From Pedobacter sp014947265 (GTDB lineage: Bacteria > Bacteroidota > Bacteroidia > Sphingobacteriales > Sphingobacteriaceae), in NCBI RefSeq assembly GCF_014947265.1, contig NZ_JADCNK010000004.1, forward strand, positions 248,001-312,000: DNA of 64,000 nt. The letters are read 5' to 3'. Positions 33,430 through 40,380 of this stretch are shown here, piece after piece. The translations under genes and the position numbers were made by a program. Below the pieces are notes generated by a model. The model had not been told where the DNA came from and made no database searches. It saw only the letters and a list, made by a program, of their open reading frames with translations. Numbering within the stretch: position 1 is the first letter of the stretch; each line of letters begins with the position of its first letter.

Positions 33430-33460
33430 AAAGCCTTCTGATTTTAAATCAGAAGGCTTT
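33430..33460 (-). terminator. Terminator of atpD-atpC
   Basis: AAAGCCTTCTGATTT and AAATCAGAAGGCTTT form a near-perfect 15-bp arm hairpin with almost no loop; on the minus strand it is followed by TTTTTATTT. It lies 22 bp after the atpC stop. Confidence 0.85.
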
Positions 33461-33482
33461 CTAAATGAGTTAATTATTTTGC

Positions 33483-33728
33483 TTAAGCGATACCTTCAGC
33501 TAAAACCACAATTTTGTTGTGGATGGCCTCAACCACACCGCCTTTAATAAAAAAGCGCTGTTCATCAGCTTTATTTGCTTTTATAATAACTTCTCCATCT
33601 TCTAAAGTAGAGATGATGGCGGCATGGTCTTTTAAAATCTGAAAAGAACCTAAAGTACCAGGAACCGTAACTGCTGTTACTTCACCTTCGAAAACTTTTT
33701 TATCTGGAGTTAATATTTCTAAATTCAT
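33483..33728 (-). CDS. atpC: ATP synthase epsilon subunit, short form
   Basis: Central-stalk subunit of the F1 ATPase. From the ATG at 33728 it has 81 residues beginning MNLEILTPDKKVFEGEV; a TTG at 33764 would add unconserved residues. The beta-sandwich domain is complete (VTVPGTLGSFQILKDHAAIISTLEDGEV), but the C-terminal two-helix inhibitory domain of ~130-residue epsilon subunits is absent. This short form is familiar in Bacteroidota. Downstream of atpD and ended by a strong terminator. Confidence 0.93.
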   Translation of the reverse strand: MNLEILTPDKKVFEGEVTAVTVPGTLGSFQILKDHAAIISTLEDGEVIIKANKADEQRFFIKGGVVEAIHNKIVVLAEGIA

Positions 33729-33762
33729 TCTTTTTAGATTGGAGTATCTGGTAGTTAGTATC

Positions 33763-33795
33763 AAGTATCAAGATTATATTTCAGTCTTGATACTT
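33763..33795. repeat. Inverted repeat between atpD and atpC
   Basis: AAGTATCAAGA (33763-33773) and TCTTGATACTT (33785-33795) are exact complements with an 11-nt loop. The AGTATCAAG word also occurs near 16705. It could form an mRNA hairpin between the two coding regions. Confidence 0.6.
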
Positions 33796-33813
33796 AATAC
33801 TCAAATCTCGATA

Positions 33814-35316
33814 CTAGTTCGCTTCTGCTAATAATTTTTTACCTTTTTCGATTGCATCTTCAATGCTACCAACTAAGTTAAATGCGGCTTCAGGGTACTC
33901 ATCAACTTCACCATCCATGATCATATTAAATCCTTTGATAGTGTCTTTAATGTCAACCAATACACCTTTTAAGCCTGTAAATTGCTCAGCTACGTGGAAA
34001 GGTTGAGATAAGAAACGCTGAACACGACGTGCTCTTGATACGACTAATTTATCTTCTTCAGATAATTCATCCATACCTAAGATCGCGATGATATCCTGTA
34101 ATTCTTTATAACGTTGTAAAGTTTCTTTAACACGTTGTGCAGTGTTATAGTGCTCATCACCTAAAACAGCAGGAGAAAGGATACGTGAAGTAGAATCCAA
34201 TGGATCTACCGCAGGATAAATACCTAACTCGGCAATTTTACGTGAAAGTACTGTAGTAGCATCTAAGTGGGCAAAAGTTGTTGCCGGAGCCGGGTCAGTT
34301 AAATCATCCGCAGGTACATATACCGCTTGTACTGATGTAATTGATCCACGTTTAGTTGACGTAATACGCTCTTGCATTAAACCCATCTCAGTAGCAAGGG
34401 TTGGTTGGTAACCTACCGCTGATGGCATACGACCTAATAAAGCGGATACCTCAGAACCTGCCTGTGTAAAACGGAAGATGTTATCAACGAAGAAAAGGAT
34501 ATCTTTTCCAGCGCCTTCGCCATCACCATCACGGAAATATTCTGCAACAGTTAATCCTGATAATGCTACACGTGCACGTGCACCAGGAGGCTCGTTCATT
34601 TGTCCGAAAACCAATGTTGCTTTAGATTCTTTTAATTTTTCAGTATCAACAGCTTTCAAATCCCATCCACCTTTTTCCATAGAGTGTAAGAATTCGTCGC
34701 CATAGTTAATTACACCTGATTCGATAAACTCACGAAGTAAATCGTTACCCTCACGAGTACGCTCACCAACACCTGCAAATACTGATAAACCAGCATAAGC
34801 TTTCGCGATGTTGTTAACCAACTCCATGATCAATACTGTTTTACCTACACCAGCACCACCGAATAAACCAATTTTACCACCTTTTGCATAAGGCTCTAAT
34901 AAATCGATTACTTTAATACCTGTAAAAAGTACTTCAGTTTCAGTAGATAAATCTTCGAACTTAGGAGGAGTAGCGTGGATAGGACGACCATCAGTTTTAT
35001 CAACAGCTGTAATACCGTCAATCGCTTCACCAACTACATTAAATAAACGACCTTTAATTTGATCGCCTACTGGCATCTTAATTGCTGAACCAGTATCAAG
35101 AACCTTCATTCCACGAACTAAACCGTCTGTAGAGTCCATTGAAATTGCACGTACACGGTCTTCACCTAAGTGCTGTTGAACTTCTAAAACAATTTTTTGT
35201 CCATTTTCTTTCGTTATCTCTAACGCATCAAAAATTTTAGGTAGATGGGCATCATCAGCAAAGCTAACGTCAACCACTGGGCCGATAATTTGTGCTATTT
35301 TTCCTAAGTTAGGCAT
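33814..35316 (-). CDS. atpD: ATP synthase beta subunit
   Basis: Catalytic subunit of the F1 ATPase, 500 residues from the ATG at 35316 (MPNLGKIAQIIGPVVDVSF); a TTG at 35346 would add ten unconserved residues. The P-loop GGAGVGKTVLIMEL, the catalytic GERTREGND, and MPSAVGYQPTLATEMG are present. It acts with alpha, gamma, delta and the membrane sector, whose genes are not in this window, so the ATP synthase is split. A promoter candidate sits 69 bp upstream. Confidence 0.97.
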   Translation of the reverse strand: MPNLGKIAQIIGPVVDVSFADDAHLPKIFDALEITKENGQKIVLEVQQHLGEDRVRAISMDSTDGLVRGMKVLDTGSAIKMPVGDQIKGRLFNVVGEAIDGITAVDKTDGRPIHATPPKFEDLSTETEVLFTGIKVIDLLEPYAKGGKIGLFGGAGVGKTVLIMELVNNIAKAYAGLSVFAGVGERTREGNDLLREFIESGVINYGDEFLHSMEKGGWDLKAVDTEKLKESKATLVFGQMNEPPGARARVALSGLTVAEYFRDGDGEGAGKDILFFVDNIFRFTQAGSEVSALLGRMPSAVGYQPTLATEMGLMQERITSTKRGSITSVQAVYVPADDLTDPAPATTFAHLDATTVLSRKIAELGIYPAVDPLDSTSRILSPAVLGDEHYNTAQRVKETLQRYKELQDIIAILGMDELSEEDKLVVSRARRVQRFLSQPFHVAEQFTGLKGVLVDIKDTIKGFNMIMDGEVDEYPEAAFNLVGSIEDAIEKGKKLLAEAN

Positions 35317-35384
35317 ATCTGTTGTGAGTAAATTTATTACAGTCAATGAATTAAAGCTGTTTATAGGGGCTCCAATTCGGTTGG

Positions 35385-35392
35385 CAAAGTTA
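35385..35392 (-). promoter_or_regulatory. Candidate -7 element of atpD
   Basis: TAACTTTG on the minus strand, an exact TAnnTTTG match. The expected start near 35379 gives a 5' UTR of about 60 bp. No clear -33 TTG. Confidence 0.5.
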
Positions 35393-35477
35393 AGTTATTC
35401 TTGCTTAATTTTAAATATATATTATAAAATTTTTTAAGATGACTTTAATAGATAATTTAGAGGTCTAAATAGGGGAT

Positions 35478-36386
35478 ATGAAAACCATTTTAACAACCGG
35501 TAGCAATGGTCTTTTGGGACAGAAAATAACAGAAAAAGTGTTGTTCGAGGGGCGGGTAAATCTGATAGCCACTTCGGTAGGGCTAAACCGTTATCCTGTT
35601 AAAGAAGGATATGAGTATGCAGAAATGGATATCTTAAACCCGGAACAAGTAAAAGAGGTTATTGAAAAATATCGTCCTGACGCAGTTATCCACACCGCCG
35701 CAATGACGAATGTGGATGCCTGTGAGGCAAATAAGGAGCTTTGCCATCGGTTAAATGTTGATGCAGTTGGAACCATGTTATCTATCTGTGAGAAAAAAAA
35801 CATCCACTTGATCCATTTGAGTACCGATTTTGTTTTTGATGGAATGGACGGGCCTTATAAAGAGGATGATGCTGTAAATCCAGTCAGTTATTATGGCAAA
35901 TCGAAAGTGCTGGCTGAAGAACTGATCAAAAAATCAAATGCAAATTGCGCTATTTTAAGAACAATATTAGTATACGGAATCAGCAATGATATGAGCCGGA
36001 GTAATATTGTGCTTTGGGCTAAGGGAGCCTTAGAAAAAGCATCACCCATAAATGTGGTGAACGACCAATGGCGCATGCCAACCCTTGCTGAAGATCTGGC
36101 CGAGGCCTGCCTGTTGGCTGTTGAACAAGATGCTAAGGGGATTTACCACATATCGGGTAAAGATTACATGAGCATTGCCGATTTAGTGCGGAAAGTTGCC
36201 GAATATTGGAAACTGGATCATTCGTTTATTAATGAAATTAGTTCGGCAAGTTTAAACCAAGCCGCTAAACGGCCTGTAAAAACAGGGTTTGTGCTGGATA
36301 AGGCCATTAAAGATTTAGGATACAATCCGCATTCTTTTGAAGAAGGATTGTTAATTTTGGAGCAGCAAATGGATAAAGCAAATTAG
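35478..36386 (+). CDS. RmlD-like sugar nucleotide reductase
   Basis: A 302-residue short-chain dehydrogenase of the RmlD/extended SDR type, related to dTDP-4-dehydrorhamnose reductase. The nucleotide motif TGSNGLLGQKI is at residues 6-16, the catalytic YxxxK is in SYYGKSK (about 138-144), and LRTILVYG and DQWRMPTLAEDLAEACL follow. Domain order matches RmlD, but no other rml gene is near, so the substrate is open. It diverges from atpD across a 160-bp spacer. Confidence 0.82.
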   Translation: MKTILTTGSNGLLGQKITEKVLFEGRVNLIATSVGLNRYPVKEGYEYAEMDILNPEQVKEVIEKYRPDAVIHTAAMTNVDACEANKELCHRLNVDAVGTMLSICEKKNIHLIHLSTDFVFDGMDGPYKEDDAVNPVSYYGKSKVLAEELIKKSNANCAILRTILVYGISNDMSRSNIVLWAKGALEKASPINVVNDQWRMPTLAEDLAEACLLAVEQDAKGIYHISGKDYMSIADLVRKVAEYWKLDHSFINEISSASLNQAAKRPVKTGFVLDKAIKDLGYNPHSFEEGLLILEQQMDKAN

Positions 36387-36488
36387 CTCATTTGTCATTG
36401 GTTCATTAGGCTGATGTAACACGAATGAACAAATGTCTAATGAACAACTGAACCAATTAAATATATTTAACCTATAAAAAAAGTACAA

Positions 36489-36953
36489 ATGGCATTACAA
36501 GTTGGCGATACCGCCCCTGATTTTAAATTATACAGTTCTGATTTAACAGAGATTTCTCTTTCTGGCTTTAAAGGCAAAAAAGTAATTATTCATTTTTTTC
36601 CAATGGCTTTTACCGGAACGTGTACCGAGCAGTTGTGTACCATGCGTGATAATTTCAGTTATTACGAAGGAATAGATGCACAGGTAATTGGCATATCTGT
36701 TGATTCTCCTTTCTCTTTGGCTAAATTTAAAGAAGTACAAAGTTACCAGTTTCCATTATTGTCTGATTTTAACAAAGAAGTATCGGCAGCTTATGGTGCT
36801 TTTTATGATGAATTTGTCTTCGGATTAAAAGGTGTTTCGAAAAGAGCGGCATTTGTGATCGATGAAGAAGGAAAAATTGCTTATGCTGAAGTTTTAGAAA
36901 ATGCAAAGGATTTGCCTGATTTCAAAGCAATTAATGATGTATTAGTCGCATAA
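36489..36953 (+). CDS. Peroxiredoxin (AhpE-like/1-Cys or atypical 2-Cys)
   Basis: A 154-residue thiol peroxidase. Peroxidatic Cys45 is in FTGTCTEQLC, with Cys50 a possible resolving residue as in atypical 2-Cys enzymes. The Thr/Arg-type peroxidase fold motifs (PDFKLY, VIIHFFPMAFTGTC, ISVDSPFSLAKFKE, FVIDEEGKI) are in order. Reduces hydroperoxides; no dedicated reductase is adjacent. Cytosolic since no signal peptide is present. Confidence 0.9.
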   Translation: MALQVGDTAPDFKLYSSDLTEISLSGFKGKKVIIHFFPMAFTGTCTEQLCTMRDNFSYYEGIDAQVIGISVDSPFSLAKFKEVQSYQFPLLSDFNKEVSAAYGAFYDEFVFGLKGVSKRAAFVIDEEGKIAYAEVLENAKDLPDFKAINDVLVA

Positions 36954-36998
36954 GGCAAATTTCGCAAAGAATTATTTTAAGATTTTTTTAAAAATTAA

Positions 36999-37029
36999 TT
37001 GGAAATTAAAATATCAAGTTATACCTTTG
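36999..37029 (+). promoter_or_regulatory. Promoter of the tRNA-Arg gene
   Basis: TTG at 36999-37001, a 20-bp spacer, and TACCTTTG (37022-37029), an exact TAnnTTTG match. The tRNA starts 23 bp downstream. Confidence 0.7.
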
Positions 37030-37052
37030 CAGTCCGTTAACGATACGGAAAC

Positions 37053-37126
37053 GCATTTGTAGCTCAATTGGATAGAGCATCTCACTACGGATGAGAAGGT
37101 TTGGGGTTCGAATCCCTACAAGTGCA
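37053..37126 (+). tRNA. tRNA-Arg (anticodon ACG)
   Basis: Complete cloverleaf. The acceptor arms GCATTTG/CAAGTGC pair with one G-T; the D stem is AGCTC/GAGCA; the anticodon stem TCTCA/TGAGA encloses CTACGGA, giving anticodon ACG; the T arm contains TTCGAAT. No CCA is encoded. ACG reads CGT/CGC/CGA after wobble modification. A terminator follows immediately, and the promoter is clear. It is a single-tRNA unit. Confidence 0.95.
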
Positions 37127-37128
37127 CT

Positions 37129-37163
37129 AAAAGGGAGAATTGAAAAATTCTCCCTTTTTTTTT
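37129..37163 (+). terminator. Terminator of tRNA-Arg
   Basis: AAAGGGAGAATT and AATTCTCCCTTT form a 13-bp perfect stem with a GAAA loop, followed by a T-run to 37163. Confidence 0.9.
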
Positions 37164-37167
37164 GTCT

Positions 37168-37398
37168 TTATTTTGTTGTAAGTGCGTCATTTTTAATCGA
37201 TTGATGGATTAAAAATCTAGTGTTACAGGTGTTGGATAATGACATTTCATAGTAGAGATTTGAGTCGAACAGATCTATAAACTCTCTTTTTTCCATGGTG
37301 TCCGTATACTTAAACGTCTGGAAGAAGCTCCATTCATCGATCCAGAATATTGAATCCTCATTAGAAGTATTTCCAAACCTAAGAACAGCGGTTTCCAA
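37168..37398 (-). pseudogene. Possible remnant frame next to tRNA-Arg
   Basis: An open stretch of 76 codons from a TTG at 37398 to 37168; ten more codons are open upstream to a stop, with no ATG. The translation (FGNTSNEDSIFWIDEWSFF) looks protein-like and is acidic and aromatic, not like a shadow frame. It matches no family I know. Lack of ATG and location at a tRNA 3' end suggest a decayed gene or island remnant. A non-functional chance frame is equally possible. Confidence 0.3.
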
Positions 37399-37488
37399 GA
37401 CATCAATTTTCTCTTTGTAAGCGTTAAACTATCTGCGGTATTGTCTGAATGTAGGATGGATTAACCGGGATTTACTGAGGGATAAACT

Positions 37489-37528
37489 ATGATATACAAT
37501 AAAATCATTGATTTTTATTGTATATCAT
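37489..37528. repeat. AT-rich hairpin with 16-bp perfect arms
   Basis: ATGATATACAATAAAA (37489-37504) and its exact complement (37513-37528) enclose 8 nt. It lies just after the chorismate mutase gene stop on the minus strand and lacks a T-run. It could protect the 3' end of the transcript. Confidence 0.65.
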
Positions 37529-37542
37529 GAAGCTGAATGCGT

Positions 37543-37917
37543 TTATTGTCCGGAATGGCCTGATTTTATTTCCTCTTCTTTTCTTAAGCTTTCTTTATGA
37601 ATGGCATTGAAAACTTCAGTTACAAAATCCGGCGATAAATCATGCTTTTTACCCGCTGCTATATTTCTATCCAGCACCTGCTGAAAACGTGCGGCCTGTA
37701 GGGGTGGGATGTGGTTCTTTGCTTTATAAATCCCTATTTCTTTCACTACAAGTTCGCGCTGCCCCAATAATTCAATGAGTTGCTGATCTAAGGAATCTAT
37801 TTTCTTTCTATTACTTTCCAATGGGTTCATGGTAGAGGATGGAGAAGTTGATTGTGCAAACAGGCGGTCGCTACCAATGATAAGTAAGGTAACGAGTAAA
37901 AATTTTTGAAGTTTCAT
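37543..37917 (-). CDS. Exported chorismate mutase (AroQ fold)
   Basis: A 124-residue protein: signal peptide (MKLQKFLLVTLLIIGSDRLFAQ, cleavage about residue 22), then an AroQ-type chorismate mutase domain. The conserved arrangement RKKIDSLDQQLIELLGQRE, VVKEIGIYKAKN, and ARFQQVLDRN matches the catalytic helices that bind chorismate. Chorismate mutase converts chorismate to prephenate for phenylalanine and tyrosine, normally in the cytosol. An exported form resembles the periplasmic *AroQ proteins of some bacteria, whose role is unclear. It stands alone. Confidence 0.82.
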   Translation of the reverse strand: MKLQKFLLVTLLIIGSDRLFAQSTSPSSTMNPLESNRKKIDSLDQQLIELLGQRELVVKEIGIYKAKNHIPPLQAARFQQVLDRNIAAGKKHDLSPDFVTEVFNAIHKESLRKEEEIKSGHSGQ

Positions 37918-38375
37918 AACCCATTAACGTCAATTGAAACGTAATTGATATTAAAAGTTTCATTATTATTTATAGAAAGCAGACTATAATAAATTTTTAA
38001 TATTAAATAAAGAATGGCTTTATAATGATTTAACATTAACGATAATTTACTGTCCTGGGAGATAGTATGTTTGCATAACAGTTCTCCATTACCAATAACT
38101 CTAAACAAAATTGATTGCCGTTTCGGATAAATGAGGGTTTCTTTTCAGTATTCTCCATAACATTATTTATTTCCAGATTAAAAAATCCACACTCATCTAA
38201 TATTAAATATTTCAATGGATAAAGGCGGATACTTAACGTTGAGCATATTGGGCTATTTATTCTGAATAATATTCAATTAAGAAACAAGATTATATCCGAA
38301 TCATTATCATATTGTTATTGGTGTGCTTTTTACCTATTTCTATTTACAATAAATAAGTTCTATTTTTACTCATCA
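37918..38375. other. Gene-free region upstream of the sigma gene
   Basis: About 460 bp of AT-rich sequence. A 64-codon minus-strand frame (37914-38108) is not credible. At 38263-38275 there is TGAATAATATTCA, sharing the GAATA-n-TATTC core of the ilvE dyads. No clear TAnnTTTG box precedes the sigma gene. Confidence 0.5.
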
Positions 38376-38954
38376 ATGGACCAAGACTATGCCACATATG
38401 ATGACGACAAGTTACTTTCGCTATTAATAGATCGGGATAACAGGGCTTTTTCAGAAATTTATAACAGATACTGGCCATTATTGTACAAACATGCGCTACG
38501 GATGCTCAAAGAAGAAAACGAGAGTGAGGATGTAGTTCAGGAGGTATTTACAAAGTTGTGGCAGAAAGCACCTCAATTGCCGTCCAATACTTCACTTGGT
38601 GCCTATCTTTATGTTTCTACCAGAAATGCAATTTTGAATTTTTTTAGTAAAAATCAAGTGCATCATGCTTATTTAACCGATCTTGGTCAATTTTTGGATC
38701 AGGCACAGGAAATCACTGATCATCTTATTAGAGAACGCATTTTAACTAAACTAATTGAAGAGGAAATTGAAAAATTACCTCCACGAATGCGTGAGGTTTT
38801 CGAGCTAAAACGAAAACAAAATCTTTCCTATAAAGAAATTGCGGGCATTATGGATATTTCTGAGCTTACTGTTAAAACGCAAATGAACAAAGCTATTTCT
38901 ACATTGCGAACCAAATTTGGTAGTCATTTACCCTCTTTCTTTATCTCATTATAG
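38376..38954 (+). CDS. FecI-type ECF sigma factor
   Basis: A 192-residue sigma-70 family protein of the FecI/RpoE group. Region 2 runs from about residue 22 (YNRYWPLLYKHALRMLKEENESEDVVQEVFTKLW), and the region 4 HTH is near 150-180 (LSYKEIAGIMDISELTVKTQMNKAIS). It precedes a FecR-like gene and a TonB-dependent SusC with an STN domain, the standard trio in which substrate binding outside releases the sigma factor. The 100-bp gap to the FecR gene may carry its own promoter. Confidence 0.93.
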   Translation: MDQDYATYDDDKLLSLLIDRDNRAFSEIYNRYWPLLYKHALRMLKEENESEDVVQEVFTKLWQKAPQLPSNTSLGAYLYVSTRNAILNFFSKNQVHHAYLTDLGQFLDQAQEITDHLIRERILTKLIEEEIEKLPPRMREVFELKRKQNLSYKEIAGIMDISELTVKTQMNKAISTLRTKFGSHLPSFFISL

Positions 38955-39055
38955 CGCTGTTTTCAATAAATTAATAAAAAAGTAACTTTTTTTTAATATT
39001 GGATACAACATTGCCTTGAGCTAGCTGTCATACTATTATACTACCTGTAATAAAC

Positions 39056-40240
39056 ATGAACAAACAAACTATAAGTGGATTTATCAGAGACTATCTTGAT
39101 AATAAACTTACAGCAAAACAAAATGCCCGGCTTGAAACCTGGTATTTGTTAAAAGCTGAAGAAAATAAATCTGTTGATCCACCACCAATAGAATATGAAA
39201 AGTTACAAGCCAAAATCTGGGCCAAAATTCTTTCCGATGTTTCACAAACAGCACCGGAATTGCCTAAGGTTCAAAAGTTAAACCGTTCATATAAAAGAAT
39301 AATTTCAATAGGAATTGCCGCAAGCATATTATTGATCGCTGGAATAGGTTACCTGATGCTTAAGAATAACATTACCACTCATGATCGGTTTGTTATTGAA
39401 AAAAAATATGACCTGCCTGCTGGTACTGATAAGGCAATATTAACTTTATCTGATGGTAGGGTAATTGATTTAAATAAGGATGCTGTTGGCAAAATTGCAA
39501 CCGAAGCTGGAATTGAAATTACAAAATCCTCAGAGGGAACTTTGGTTTATAAGGCTTTAAATACAAAAGGTAAAAGTGTTGGGTTTAATACCATTACTAC
39601 ACCTATTGGCGGACAATATACTATTATACTGCCTGATGGGTCAAAAGTTTGGTTAAATTCAGGATCATCTTTAAAATATCCGACAACTTTTGCGGCAAGT
39701 GGAAGAAATGTAGTCTTAACTGGCGAAGGATATTTTGAAGTTGCGCATATAGAGGGAACTAATGGGAGAGTGCCTTTCTCGGTATCAGTGATTAAAAACA
39801 ATGCTCAATCAGAAAAGGTGCAGGTGCTGGGAACGCATTTCAATATCAATGCCTATGCGGATGAGCCTTTTATTAAAACTACTTTACTTAAAGGAAGCGT
39901 AAGCGTTGCTTTAAATGATAACAAAAATACATTGCTCAAACCAGGTCAACTGGCAAAGCTGAGTAATCAAAGCATACAGGTACAAGAGGCAGATACTGAA
40001 ATGGCGGTTGCCTGGAAAAATGGAGCGTTTGTATTTAGAGAAGATTTACGCAGCGCTATGAGAAAGGTAGCCCGATGGTATGATGTAGAAATAGTTTATG
40101 AAGAAACTGCACCAGAAAATTTAATGCTGGGCGGTTGGATGTCGAGAGGCACAAATATTTCAGAAGTGCTCAACCATATTCAGTTAACAGGAAAAGTACA
40201 CTTTAAACTTGAAGGAAGGAGGGTAATCGTTTCTAAATAA
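39056..40240 (+). CDS. FecR-like membrane anti-sigma factor
   Basis: A 394-residue anti-sigma/sensor. Short cytoplasmic part with helix FIRDYLDNKLTAKQNARLETW (residues 9-28), one membrane helix (IISIGIAASILLIAGIGYLML, about 82-101), a periplasmic FecR domain (about 180-300, ITTPIGGQYTIILPDGSKVWLNSGSSL), and a C-terminal DUF4974 domain (about 325-394, MRKVARWYDVEIVYE). The DUF4974 end contacts the STN domain of the receptor and passes the signal across the membrane. It lies between its sigma factor and receptor. Confidence 0.94.
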   Translation: MNKQTISGFIRDYLDNKLTAKQNARLETWYLLKAEENKSVDPPPIEYEKLQAKIWAKILSDVSQTAPELPKVQKLNRSYKRIISIGIAASILLIAGIGYLMLKNNITTHDRFVIEKKYDLPAGTDKAILTLSDGRVIDLNKDAVGKIATEAGIEITKSSEGTLVYKALNTKGKSVGFNTITTPIGGQYTIILPDGSKVWLNSGSSLKYPTTFAASGRNVVLTGEGYFEVAHIEGTNGRVPFSVSVIKNNAQSEKVQVLGTHFNINAYADEPFIKTTLLKGSVSVALNDNKNTLLKPGQLAKLSNQSIQVQEADTEMAVAWKNGAFVFREDLRSAMRKVARWYDVEIVYEETAPENLMLGGWMSRGTNISEVLNHIQLTGKVHFKLEGRRVIVSK

Positions 40241-40263
40241 ATTAAAAACGATTCCAAAAAAAA

Positions 40264-40289
40264 CCAGAAGTGCTTGGCGGCACCCCTGG
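40264..40289 (+). promoter_or_regulatory. Hairpin between FecR and SusC genes
   Basis: CCAGAAGTGC and GCACCCCTGG form an imperfect stem (CCAG/CTGG and GTGC/GCAC with internal mismatches) around TTGGCG, preceded by eight A residues. On the minus strand it would be terminator-like. It could shape mRNA ends between the anti-sigma and receptor genes. Confidence 0.5.
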
Positions 40290-40380
40290 ATAATTGGTAG
40301 TCGACAATAATTAATCAACTAATAATCGCATAAGGTCCTGATTTCGAAGCCCGGGCCGAATGCAATAACCAAACAAACAA

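Noticed and set aside
35316..35346. Upstream TTG start for atpD
   Set aside because: It adds ten unconserved residues; MPNLGKIAQ at 35316 matches the family start.
37914..38108. 64-codon minus-strand frame upstream of chorismate mutase
   Set aside because: AT-rich chance frame, overlapping the chorismate mutase start and with no recognisable pattern.
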